This document shows positions 27,011 to 35,100 of a stretch of DNA of 64,000 bases, in pieces. Below the pieces are notes generated by a model that ran no database searches, was not told where the DNA came from, and was given only the letters and a program-made list of their open reading frames with translations. The position numbers and the translations under genes are program-made. The DNA comes from Methanosarcina mazei S-6 (GTDB lineage: Archaea; Halobacteriota; Methanosarcinia; Methanosarcinales; Methanosarcinaceae): NCBI RefSeq assembly GCF_000970205.1, contig NZ_CP009512.1, positions 2,356,001 to 2,420,000 of the forward strand. The letters run 5' to 3'. Positions within the stretch are counted from its first letter, which is position 1. Every line of letters begins with the position of its first letter.

Positions 27011-27826
27011 ATGAAAACTGAACTTAAGGCGGTTCTTAAAAGACCAAAAATTTCCGAAAAATTCGATGAACTCAGGGAGAAAAAAGAAGGAGCTCTTATA
27101 GGTTATGTGATGGCAGGTGATCCCACTTTTGAGGCAAGCTCAGAGGTTGTAAAAGCCCTGGCAAAAGGGGGAGCAGATATAATCGAACTCGGGTTCCCGT
27201 TCTCAGACCCTGTAGCCGACGGACCTACTATCCAGGTAGCAGGACAGAGAGCACTTGCAGAAGGCATGGATATTGAACGCTACTTCGCGTTTGCCAGAGC
27301 CCTTGAGGTTGATGTCCCTCTTGTGTGCATGACTTACTATAACCCTGTTTTCAGGTATGGAGTAGAGAAATTTGTAGAAAATGCCGCAGAGGCAGGAATT
27401 AGCGGACTTATAATACCCGATATCCCGGTAGAGGAAGCAGCTGACCTGAAAACAGGCTGCGATGCCCATGGACTTGACCTTATATTTCTGGTCGCACCCA
27501 CCACAACAGAAGCAAGAATCCGAAAAATCCTGCAGAGGGGGTCAGGTTTCATCTACCTTGTATCAAGGCTCGGAGTTACGGGAGCAAGAGACGATGTTGC
27601 AGGTTCAACAAAAGAACTGCTGTCCAGAGTAAATACCGACATTCCAAAAGCAGTTGGCTTCGGGATTTCTACGGGGGAGCAGGCTGCCGAGGTTAGAAAA
27701 GCCGGAGCGGATGGTGTAATTGTAGGCTCGGCATTTGTGAGGATAATTGAGGAAGGAACAGACGTAAACGAAAGACTGGAAACCCTTGCAAGGGAACTCA
27801 AATCCGGTATGCTTGAAGCGAACTGA
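27011..27826 (+). CDS. trpA: tryptophan synthase alpha chain
   Basis: Cleaves indole-3-glycerol phosphate to indole, which is channelled to TrpB. The 271-residue TIM barrel contains the catalytic glutamate in IIELGFPFSDPVADGPTIQ (about residue 56), the catalytic aspartate in GLIIPDIPVEEA, and the phosphate-binding VGFGISTGEQA and GVIVGSAFV segments. The ATG follows the trpB stop by one base. Confidence 0.97.
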   Translation: MKTELKAVLKRPKISEKFDELREKKEGALIGYVMAGDPTFEASSEVVKALAKGGADIIELGFPFSDPVADGPTIQVAGQRALAEGMDIERYFAFARALEVDVPLVCMTYYNPVFRYGVEKFVENAAEAGISGLIIPDIPVEEAADLKTGCDAHGLDLIFLVAPTTTEARIRKILQRGSGFIYLVSRLGVTGARDDVAGSTKELLSRVNTDIPKAVGFGISTGEQAAEVRKAGADGVIVGSAFVRIIEEGTDVNERLETLARELKSGMLEAN

Positions 27827-27858
27827 AGGCATAACAGGTGGATATGGGAGAGAGGAAA

Positions 27859-28971
27859 ATGCAGAAAATAAAGGAATATATTAAAAAGCTTGAAGAAGGC
27901 TGTGATCTGAGTTCAGAGGAAGCCGAAGCTGCACTTGAAGAGGTTCTGAGCACAGCCGAAGACGGGGAAATAGAGACATTTCTGCTCGCTCTAAAGGCTA
28001 AAGGCGAGAAGCCGCAGGAAATAGTCGGTTTTGTAAGAGGAATGAAAAAAGCTGGAAATATGATCAAACCAAACACCCCCTTCAGGATCGTGGACACCTG
28101 CGGGACAGGAGGGGACGGGCTCAACACCATCAATGTATCAACTGCAGCTGCAATCGTAACTGCAGCAGCCGGCGTTCCCGTAGCAAAGCACGGAAACAGG
28201 GCAGCCACTTCCATGACAGGAAGTTCCGACGTGCTTGAGGCTCTGGGAATTAAAGTGGATCTTTCCCCGGAATATGTCAGGAAAACAATAGAAAAGATAG
28301 GTATAGGCTTCATGTTTGCACCTGTTTTCCACCCTGCAATGAAGAGGGTTGCAGGGGTGAGAAAAAAGCTGGGGGTGAGAACGGTTTTCAATATCCTTGG
28401 TCCGCTGACGAATCCTGCAGGAGCAAAAGGGCAGGTTGTTGGGGTTTTTGATAAAAACCTCTGCGAACCCATAGCATATGCTCTTGCAGAACTCGGAACA
28501 GAACATGCACTTGTTGTGCACGGGGATGGAATGGATGAAATTACAAACACAGGGGAGACCTATGTTGCGGAATTAAAAAACGGAAAGGTTTCAACGTATA
28601 CACTTACCCCGGAATCCCTTGGCATGCTGCGGGCAAGCCCGGGAGACACAAAGGGAGGTAGCCCAAAAGAAAACGCAAGAGACCTGCTGTGCATTTTTAA
28701 GGGGCAAAAAGGGCCTAAAAGGGACCTTATTATCCTCAATGCAGCTGCAGCCCTTTACGTAAGCGGGATTGTGGGGTCTATCAGGCAGGCAATTCCTATT
28801 GCGGAAGACGCAATAGACAGCGGCAAGGTAATGGTAAAATTCAACCAGTTCAGGACTTTTACCGGCGAATTTTATCAAATAGATAAAAAACAGGGCTTCA
28901 TCCCGGGAAAAACAGCTTTGTCACCTTCCAGGGTTTCCATGTTAAGCCCGGCTTCCGGGGAACAGGCATGA
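27859..28971 (+). CDS. trpD: anthranilate phosphoribosyltransferase
   Basis: Transfers phosphoribose from PRPP to anthranilate. The 370-residue protein has the N-terminal helical domain and the signature DTCGTGGDGLNTINVSTAAA (PRPP site), KHGNRAATSMTGSSDVLEALG, and NILGPLTNPAGA with VHGDGMDEI downstream. Three in-frame starts are possible (GTG 27838, ATG 27844, ATG 27859). I chose 27859 because GGGAGAGAGG lies just upstream and the N-terminus then aligns as MQKIKEYIKKL; 27844 with AGGTGG is the alternative. The stop overlaps the trpF start (ATGA). Confidence 0.95.
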   Translation: MQKIKEYIKKLEEGCDLSSEEAEAALEEVLSTAEDGEIETFLLALKAKGEKPQEIVGFVRGMKKAGNMIKPNTPFRIVDTCGTGGDGLNTINVSTAAAIVTAAAGVPVAKHGNRAATSMTGSSDVLEALGIKVDLSPEYVRKTIEKIGIGFMFAPVFHPAMKRVAGVRKKLGVRTVFNILGPLTNPAGAKGQVVGVFDKNLCEPIAYALAELGTEHALVVHGDGMDEITNTGETYVAELKNGKVSTYTLTPESLGMLRASPGDTKGGSPKENARDLLCIFKGQKGPKRDLIILNAAAALYVSGIVGSIRQAIPIAEDAIDSGKVMVKFNQFRTFTGEFYQIDKKQGFIPGKTALSPSRVSMLSPASGEQA

Positions 28972-29672
28972 GAAAAAGACTGAAAACCAGAATAAAAATC
29001 TGCGGGATGTGCAGCCCTGAAGATATGGAAATGGCAGCCCTCTATGGAGCCGATGCAGTTGGATTCATAACCGAAGTCCCTATCGAAAGCCCGAGAAAAC
29101 TTGATTCTGACACTGCAGCTTCCCTGATCTCAAAGCTTCCTGAATGTCTTGATTCCGTAATGGTCATAATGCCTGAAAACTCTTCGAGGGCTCTGGAACT
29201 CATCGAGAAAGTAAGGCCCGATATTGTTCAGATCCACTCAAATCTGCCTTCTGTTGAACTTGAGGTAATAAGAGAAAAAACAGACATCCCCATTATAAAA
29301 ACACTTTCTGTACCTGCCGGAATGGGAGCTTCCAGAGTCCAGAGCCCTGTAAAACGCCTTCTTGATGAGGTCCGCAGGCTGGAAGAAAGCGGAGTTGTGG
29401 ACAGTATTCTTCTGGATTCCGGGATTGCAGGAAAAACCGGCGGTACTGGCTACGTTCATGATTGGGACCTGAGCAGAAGGATCGCTGACGAGACTGAACT
29501 TCCTTTAATCCTTGCAGGCGGGCTCAAGCCGGAAAATGTACAGGAGGCAATAAGGATTGTTTCCCCCTATGCTGTGGATGCGGCTTCTGGAGTAGAAATC
29601 CTCGGAAAAAAAGATGCCGTAAAAATAAGAAGTTTTATTGAAGAAGTGAGGTGTGCCAATGCTTTCCTTTGA
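28968..29672 (+). CDS. trpF: phosphoribosylanthranilate isomerase
   Basis: Amadori isomerase converting PRA to CdRP. The 234-residue barrel begins with the catalytic cysteine in RIKICGMCSPEDME (residue about 13) and has the IVQIHSN segment, the catalytic aspartate in SILLDSGIAGKTGGTG, and LAGGLKPENV with DAASGVE for phosphate binding. Its ATG overlaps the trpD stop, and its 3' end overlaps the trpE start, showing tight translational coupling. Confidence 0.95.
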   Translation: MRKRLKTRIKICGMCSPEDMEMAALYGADAVGFITEVPIESPRKLDSDTAASLISKLPECLDSVMVIMPENSSRALELIEKVRPDIVQIHSNLPSVELEVIREKTDIPIIKTLSVPAGMGASRVQSPVKRLLDEVRRLEESGVVDSILLDSGIAGKTGGTGYVHDWDLSRRIADETELPLILAGGLKPENVQEAIRIVSPYAVDAASGVEILGKKDAVKIRSFIEEVRCANAFL

Positions 29673-31497
29673 CATTGGGGAAGAAGAGTTTAAGAAACTT
29701 GTATCAGGACTTGAAAAACCGGGTCTTATCCAGCTCCTTGCAAAAGTGGATTCAAATTTTTCTCGTTCCTGTTCTCCTCTCGATCTTTATCAAATACTGA
29801 AAAAATCTGGATGTTCAGGAGGTTCAGGATACTCCTACCTTCTCGAATCCGTGGAAAAACAGGCGAGCAAAGCAAGGTATTCTTTTGTTGGAAATTCCCC
29901 GGATTCTCTCCTGACAATTAACGACAGGAAGCTTTCCCTTGAACTCCTTAACCCGAATGCCTCTGATTTTTTTGAAGAAATAGTCTCAAAAGTGAAAAAA
30001 GTATGCTCAGCCGGAACAGGAGAAGAAGTAGAAGAAGTAGCTAAAGAAAAAGAGAAAGAAAACAAAAACAAAAACAAAAAACGTGGAGAAGAAAATAATG
30101 CAGAAGAGGATAATGCAGAAGAGAATACTGAAGTGCGAAAACTCCGAAAATTCACGGCCTCTATCCCGGAAGGAAAAGACTCTTTTGATGCACTTCGCCT
30201 GGTTTTTCCTCCGGCAAACGGGATTGAGTTCCTCAATGAAAAGCGCTTTGAAAGGCAGACTTTTCTCGGAGGAGCTATCGGGTACACGGCTTATGATGCA
30301 GTTTATGACAGCTGGCTTGGGGCTGATAAGGGCTTTGAATCCGAAATCCCGGAACTTCAGTACCTTCTGGTCACGAAAAGTTATGTTTTCGACCACCTGA
30401 CCGAAGAGGTCTATATCGTGGTCACTCCCTTTATAAATCCAGACTCGGATACAGGAAAAATATATGAAGAAGCCCTTTCAGAGGCAGAAAAACTTTATTC
30501 AGCTATCAGGGAAGTTTCCCTGTATGAAAGTACAGGAAAAGCAGCATTTCTGAATCGGTTAGCAGGACCACAATCAACAGAATTACAGCCAACGAAATTA
30601 CAGTCAGCAGAATTAAAGTCAACAGCGTCAAACTCAACAGGATTACAGTTAGAAGGGTCAGGTTCACCTTTACAGGTCTGCAGTTCTGACAGATCTGAGT
30701 TTGAAATTTCTGTACTCAGGGCAAAAGAACACATTTTTGCAGGGGATATCTTCCAGGCTGTCCTGTCCAGAAAATGTGAGTTCAGGCTTGAACAGCCTCC
30801 ATTTGAGCTTTATGCACAGCTCAGGGCGATAAACCCCAGTCCTTATATGTATATTTTCGAGTTCGGAGACCTGGCAATAGTGGGGGCAAGCCCTGAAACC
30901 CTGATGACTGTACATAAGCGTAAAGTTATGATAAATCCCATAGCAGGCACCTGCCCCCGGGGAAAGTCTAAAGCTGAGGACGAAGCACTGGCTTCCCATA
31001 TGCTCAATGACGAAAAAGAAAGGGCAGAACATGTAATGCTGGTTGACCTGGGGAGAAACGATGTCCGCATGGTTTGCGAAAGCGGCTCCGTAAAAGTTTC
31101 AGGATTTATGAAAGTCCTCAAGTATTCTCATGTGCAGCACATAGAAAGTACGGTTTCGGGAACCCTGAGGCCTGAATGCGACCAGTTCGATGCCTTCAGG
31201 GCAATCTTTCCTGCAGGGACCCTTTCAGGAGCTCCGAAAATCCGGGCAATGGAGATCATTTCCGAACTTGAAACAGCCCCCAGGGGGATTTACGGCGGTG
31301 GGGTAGGGTATTACAGCTGGAACGGGGACGCTGATTTTGCAATAGTGATAAGAACCCTGCTTATACAGGGGAAAAAGGTTTCATTACAGTCAGGGGCAGG
31401 GATTGTTGCGGATTCCGATCCTGCATATGAGTTCAGGGAAACAGAAAGGAAAATGGCAGCAATGCTTACGGCTATAGGTGGAGAAACTGAGCTCTGA
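29659..31497 (+). CDS. trpE: anthranilate synthase component I, with repeat insertions
   Basis: Converts chorismate to anthranilate with TrpG. The ATG at 29659 is preferred to the GTG at 29653 because GAGGTG sits six bases before it. The N-terminal domain keeps the LLES motif (about 55) linked to tryptophan feedback inhibition. The catalytic half is complete: DIFQAVLSRKCEF, NPSPYMYIFEFGD, PIAGTCPRGKSKAEDE, LVDLGRNDVRMVCESGSV, and TLSGAPKIRAMEIISELE. At about 612 residues it is longer than usual because of two low-complexity stretches: a Glu/Lys/Asn-rich run (nt 30022-30135, residues about 122-159) and a pentapeptide repeat of QSTEL type (nt 30571-30645). Both lie outside catalytic motifs. Confidence 0.95.
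   Translation: MLSFDIGEEEFKKLVSGLEKPGLIQLLAKVDSNFSRSCSPLDLYQILKKSGCSGGSGYSYLLESVEKQASKARYSFVGNSPDSLLTINDRKLSLELLNPNASDFFEEIVSKVKKVCSAGTGEEVEEVAKEKEKENKNKNKKRGEENNAEEDNAEENTEVRKLRKFTASIPEGKDSFDALRLVFPPANGIEFLNEKRFERQTFLGGAIGYTAYDAVYDSWLGADKGFESEIPELQYLLVTKSYVFDHLTEEVYIVVTPFINPDSDTGKIYEEALSEAEKLYSAIREVSLYESTGKAAFLNRLAGPQSTELQPTKLQSAELKSTASNSTGLQLEGSGSPLQVCSSDRSEFEISVLRAKEHIFAGDIFQAVLSRKCEFRLEQPPFELYAQLRAINPSPYMYIFEFGDLAIVGASPETLMTVHKRKVMINPIAGTCPRGKSKAEDEALASHMLNDEKERAEHVMLVDLGRNDVRMVCESGSVKVSGFMKVLKYSHVQHIESTVSGTLRPECDQFDAFRAIFPAGTLSGAPKIRAMEIISELETAPRGIYGGGVGYYSWNGDADFAIVIRTLLIQGKKVSLQSGAGIVADSDPAYEFRETERKMAAMLTAIGGETEL
30571..30645 (+). repeat. 15-bp in-frame repeat in trpE
   Basis: Five 15-bp units starting with CAATCAACAGAATTA encode QSTEL, QPTKL, QSAEL, KSTAS and NSTGL. 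The repeat lies in the linker before the chorismate-binding domain. Confidence 0.9.
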
Positions 31498-31542
31498 GTG
31501 AAACAAAAAACTTCGGATAAAAGCTCCAGAAGGGATTTTCAG

Positions 31543-32145
31543 ATGAAAATAGTTTTCATAAACAATAAAGATTCTTTCGTATGGAATCTTGTAGATTACA
31601 TCTCATATTTCGAAAAAGATACTCTGGTTCTTCCTAACACGGTTACTCTGGAAGAATTGAAAGAAATAAAACCTGATGCACTTGTGATTTCTCCAGGTCC
31701 AGGAAATCCTTCCGACCCGAAGGATATAGGGAATTGCCTGGAGATAATCAGGGAACTGGGTAGGGAAACTCCACTCCTGGGGGTTTGCCTGGGTCACCAG
31801 GCAATTAATGTGGCATTTGGCGGACCTGTACGGAGATGTAAGGTTGGGCCTGTGCACGGTAAAAGTTCAAGGATCAGGCATGCGGAGTCGGCTCTCTTTA
31901 CAACACTTGAAGAAAAGTTTGAAGCAGGCCGTTACCATTCGCTTGAGATTGGAGATCCGGCTCCCGGAATAAAAGTTACTGCCCTTGCAGAAGACGGAAC
32001 CATTATGGCAGTTGAACATTCAGAATTCCCTATCTACGGACTGCAGTTCCACCCGGAATCCGTACTTACCCCGGATGGGTTAAAAATAATAGAAAGATTT
32101 CTTGAAATCTCAAGGGACTTTAAAAAAAGGCAGCCGGCTGTTTAA
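31543..32145 (+). CDS. trpG: anthranilate synthase component II (glutamine amidotransferase)
   Basis: Supplies ammonia from glutamine to TrpE. The class I amidotransferase domain has the oxyanion SPGPGNPSDP, the nucleophile cysteine in LLGVCLGHQAI, and the HPES histidine-glutamate pair near the C-terminus. I chose the ATG at 31543 (MKIVFINNKDSF), with AGGGA a few bases upstream, rather than the GTG at 31498 that abuts the trpE stop. At 200 residues it is the unfused form. It is the last gene of the operon and is followed by a terminator. Confidence 0.95.
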   Translation: MKIVFINNKDSFVWNLVDYISYFEKDTLVLPNTVTLEELKEIKPDALVISPGPGNPSDPKDIGNCLEIIRELGRETPLLGVCLGHQAINVAFGGPVRRCKVGPVHGKSSRIRHAESALFTTLEEKFEAGRYHSLEIGDPAPGIKVTALAEDGTIMAVEHSEFPIYGLQFHPESVLTPDGLKIIERFLEISRDFKKRQPAV

Positions 32146-32163
32146 ACAGCCGGGTCTTTTTTT
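32134..32163 (+). terminator. trp operon terminator
   Basis: CCGGCTGTTTAAACAGCCGG is a perfect 20-bp palindrome that overlaps the trpG stop codon. It is followed by GTCTTTTTTTCT, giving a hairpin plus U-tract that should end the seven-gene transcript. Confidence 0.85.
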
Positions 32164-32283
32164 CTGCCTGAACTACATTAATTTAACTTAACTGAATCTA
32201 ACTTAACTGAGCTTAGCTGAATTTAACTGAACTTAATCTAACTTAAATTAATTCACTTTATATCTGTTACCAGCTTGTGAGTA
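32164..32283. repeat. degenerate TAACTGAA/TAACTTAA repeats
   Basis: Short near-repeats of CTTAACTGAATCTAA type run through about 32178-32255 between the trp terminator and the convergent hypothetical gene. No function is apparent. Confidence 0.6.
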
Positions 32284-33030
32284 TTATTTTTCTTTTCCAG
32301 AAGCCTCCGTTTCAGGCTCTTCCTCAGCCTCTTCTTCGAAGAATTCTTCTTCCGTGAATTCCTCATTTGGTCTGTTCTCACCATAGCCTGCAGGCTGAAG
32401 GTTCTGCAGGTCTGAGAATTCGCTTAAGGTCTGGGAGATAAGTTGAGGGTATTTCACAATTTGTTCTCTTGGAATGAATCCGCTATCCTCTGAAAATTGT
32501 ATAACTCTTTCCCTCGCATCTTTTGCTGAATTGCTCAGGTCTTCAAGCTGTTTCTTGCCTGCAAGATAGCCTATTTCTTCAAGCGACATGGTTGTCCAGA
32601 GGGTTACAACTTCCATCCTTTTTTCAACAGCCCCTCTTCCTATCTTCTCAAGAGCCTTCACGGCATTTTCTGCAGTTTCGGGCATTTCAGCCTGTGCGGC
32701 TCCTTTTCCAATTTCCTGTGCGGCTTTTGAGAAAGACCAGAGAGCATTGGAGTATCCTTTTTCTACCAGAGAACCCGCAAGAGAATCAACTACCTCCACA
32801 GCACCGGATGCAACCGATCCAAAATTCTTCTGGACAGCTTTATTACCTATGTTCCTGAGGGAAATGGCGACTCTTTTTAAATCTGTTTCAAAGTCTGCGC
32901 TGAGCAGTTCTTCTCCGAACTCCCGGAGGTACTCAACATATTGAAGAGCGTCATATTCATTCTGTTCCCTTACTGCTTTTTCTCCAGATTCTCCAAGTTC
33001 AATAGCTTTTTGTTCGTTTATTGAGAACAT
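32284..33030 (-). CDS. helical hypothetical protein
   Basis: I do not recognise a named family. The 248-residue protein is soluble, almost entirely helical, and built of repeating 35-40-residue helical pairs (for example AISLRNIGNKAVQKN, SFSKAAQEIGKGAAQ, NAVKALEKIGRGAVEK, TMSLEEIGYLAGKK), each ending in a similar L..IG..A element. This suggests an alpha-solenoid scaffold resembling TPR/HEAT-like folds. The C-terminal 35 residues are strongly acidic and disordered-looking (EEFTEEEFFEEE). AAGGGG precedes the ATG. It is convergent with the trp operon and likely binds protein partners; the role is unknown. Confidence 0.8.
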   Translation of the reverse strand: MFSINEQKAIELGESGEKAVREQNEYDALQYVEYLREFGEELLSADFETDLKRVAISLRNIGNKAVQKNFGSVASGAVEVVDSLAGSLVEKGYSNALWSFSKAAQEIGKGAAQAEMPETAENAVKALEKIGRGAVEKRMEVVTLWTTMSLEEIGYLAGKKQLEDLSNSAKDARERVIQFSEDSGFIPREQIVKYPQLISQTLSEFSDLQNLQPAGYGENRPNEEFTEEEFFEEEAEEEPETEASGKEK

Positions 33031-33205
33031 ATTTAAACCCCTTTCAAGTAAAATCCTGTAAAAAATACCAGTTTTAAGAATTTAGTTATTTATATAGGAA
33101 TACTCAGATATTAGTCTTCCTATATTTTTGGAAATTTGTAAAGAGTTTCAGGTTACAATTTTAAGAATAAAAGAAGACAGTGCAAAAAGGAAAAACTGGA
33201 TGATG

Positions 33206-33330
33206 TTTTACAGGTTTAGTAACATTGTTATTTTACAGGTTTAGTAACATTGTTATTTTACAGGTTTAGTAACATTGCTATTTTACATGTTTAGTAACAT
33301 TGTTATTTTACAGGTTTAGTAACATTGCTA
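33206..33330 (+). repeat. 25-bp tandem repeat, five copies
   Basis: TTTTACAGGTTTAGTAACATTGTTA begins at 33206, 33231, 33256, 33281 and 33306 with very few changes. The array lies between divergent genes, directly ahead of the TATA box of the MBL-fold gene, so it could act as a binding array in that promoter. It has no spacers. Confidence 0.93.
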
Positions 33331-33336
33331 TAATAC

Positions 33337-33347
33337 ACTTATATACG
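33337..33347 (+). promoter_or_regulatory. TATA box of MBL-fold gene
   Basis: ACTTATATACG is centred about 27 bases before the ATG at 33370, and there is no Shine-Dalgarno, so the mRNA is probably leaderless. Confidence 0.6.
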
Positions 33348-33369
33348 CTTCAGGCAAATTTAACTCTTC

Positions 33370-34212
33370 ATGAAACTCACGGTCCTTGTTGACAATAACA
33401 CCCTTATTGACAGGTATTTCCTTGCCGAACCCGGTCTGTCCTTCCTGCTGGAGGACTCTGGCACCAGAGTGCTTTTTGATACCGGATACTCGGATATTTT
33501 CCTCAAAAACGCCCGGAAAATGGGGCTTTCACTTCTGGACCTTGATTACGTGGTACTCTCCCACGGGCACCTGGACCACAGCTGGGGACTTGAGCCCCTG
33601 GTCCGCTTATTCCTTGAAGCAGGGATAGAAAAACTTCCTTTCAGGTCTCCAGTTCTTATAGCCCATCCCCTTGCCTTCGAAAGCAAAAAAATTGAAGATA
33701 TTGGAGAAATCGGAAGCCTGCTAACTCCTAAAAAACTCTCGGGACATTTCAGGATGCAGCTTTCAAGCATTCCTGTCTGGTTGAGCGAGAATCTGGTTTT
33801 CCTTGGAGAGATTCCCAGGAACTTCTCCTTTGAGAAAGAGGCAGCTGTCGGATATGTGCAGGACAGCAAAGGAAATAAAGTTCCCGACCTCCTTCCGGAC
33901 GACACCGCTCTTGCGTACAGGACTAGGGCAGGGCTTGTAATCATCACGGGCTGTTCCCATTCAGGGATCTGTAATATCACGGAGTATGCAAAAGAGGTCT
34001 GCGGAGACAGCAGGGTCCTTGATATAATAGGTGGCTTTCATCTCCTGAAACCCTCGGAAGAACGGATGCGGGGAACTCTCGAATACCTTAAAAAACTTAA
34101 CCCTGCCTGTGTCCATGCGTGCCACTGTACTGACCTGAATTCAAAAATCGAGCTTTCAAAGGTTTGCAGGCTTGAAGAAGTGGGAGCCGGGCTGCAAATT
34201 GAGTACCTTTAA
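33370..34212 (+). CDS. MBL-fold protein, MJ0301/COG1237-like
   Basis: A 280-residue metallo-beta-lactamase-fold protein. It has the metal motif SHGHLDHSWG (about 64-73), a late GCSHSGICN with a third histidine (about 194-202), and GGFHLLKPS near the C-terminus, with HACHCTD just after. This pattern matches the COG1237 group, which includes MJ0301, assigned to dihydropterin-ribofuranosylaminobenzene-phosphate synthesis in the tetrahydromethanopterin pathway. That role fits a methanogen but should be held loosely, because COG1237 includes paralogues. The gene is monocistronic. Confidence 0.83.
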   Translation: MKLTVLVDNNTLIDRYFLAEPGLSFLLEDSGTRVLFDTGYSDIFLKNARKMGLSLLDLDYVVLSHGHLDHSWGLEPLVRLFLEAGIEKLPFRSPVLIAHPLAFESKKIEDIGEIGSLLTPKKLSGHFRMQLSSIPVWLSENLVFLGEIPRNFSFEKEAAVGYVQDSKGNKVPDLLPDDTALAYRTRAGLVIITGCSHSGICNITEYAKEVCGDSRVLDIIGGFHLLKPSEERMRGTLEYLKKLNPACVHACHCTDLNSKIELSKVCRLEEVGAGLQIEYL

Positions 34213-34337
34213 CTATTTTTTCTTTTTCCACAGGCTTGATTTAAAGGAGAACGGAGCAGTTCTGAAAATTACTGGGAATTTTTTCCTCCAGCCTTTTCTT
34301 CCAGCCCTTTATTTATTTTTTTATTCAGCCTTGTTAT

Positions 34338-35000
34338 TCAGCTTTTTTTCAATTCTTCACGGATATTTTCCACAGTCTGCCAGGACTGCCTGACGATATC
34401 GGGAAAATCTCCTCCGTGCTCTTTTCCCCATTTCAGCAGGAACCCTCTGGTCTTGGGGTCCGAAGGATAGCCGCTTCCGAAATCTATGCACCATTCTCTT
34501 TTGAGCTCTTCTATCAGCTCGTCCCTGCGCACCTTTGCAATGATAGAGGCTGCCGACACCACAGGATAAATCGCATCTGCCTGGTGCATGGAGACTACCT
34601 TTATTTTCTTTGCATGGTCAGGGCTGGTTTTTGCGTACTGCCTGAGCAGGTTTTCGGCAAAGCGTTCAGCTTTTACATCAGCGGCATCTGCATACACGAT
34701 ATCCGGCTTAAGCTGCTCAAGCACTTTTGCAAAGCAGACAACCATGATCTCGTTCATGCTCATTATTTTCCGGAGCTCGTCAATCTGAGAAGGGCTGACC
34801 TCAAAAATAAAATAGCCGTCAGCATGCTTTTTTATCTGGGATGCAAGCTGCTCCCTCTTTTTCGGCGTCAGCTTTTTGGAGTCCGCAACTCCCAGAACTT
34901 TGAGTATGTGGGCTTTGGATTCATCGATTTTTACGCCTCCTATGCACATGGGCCCGATTACCGGACCTTTTCCGGCTTCATCAATTCCTGCGATCATCAT
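34338..35000 (-). CDS. rnhB: ribonuclease HII
   Basis: Removes RNA from RNA-DNA hybrids and single ribonucleotides from DNA. The 220-residue protein has the catalytic DEAGKGPVIGPM near its N-terminus (D and E), VLGVADSKKL with KREQLA, a third acidic residue in VYADAADVKAERF, and the SAASIIAKVRRDE helix with GSGYPSDPKT. It is full length for an archaeal RNase HII. AGGAG lies 10-13 bases before the tandem ATG codons. Confidence 0.96.
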   Translation of the reverse strand: MMIAGIDEAGKGPVIGPMCIGGVKIDESKAHILKVLGVADSKKLTPKKREQLASQIKKHADGYFIFEVSPSQIDELRKIMSMNEIMVVCFAKVLEQLKPDIVYADAADVKAERFAENLLRQYAKTSPDHAKKIKVVSMHQADAIYPVVSAASIIAKVRRDELIEELKREWCIDFGSGYPSDPKTRGFLLKWGKEHGGDFPDIVRQSWQTVENIREELKKS

Positions 35001-35100
35001 TCTATGGTTATCTCCTGCTGAAGGAAGAGAGCTTTTTTACTTTATAAAAGTAGGTACAGGTACATTTTTAAAAGTATTAAATAGTCTTAATAATGCAGGC

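Noticed and set aside
33206-33330. Possible CRISPR array (25-bp direct repeats)
   Set aside because: Contiguous tandem copies without spacers and no cas genes.
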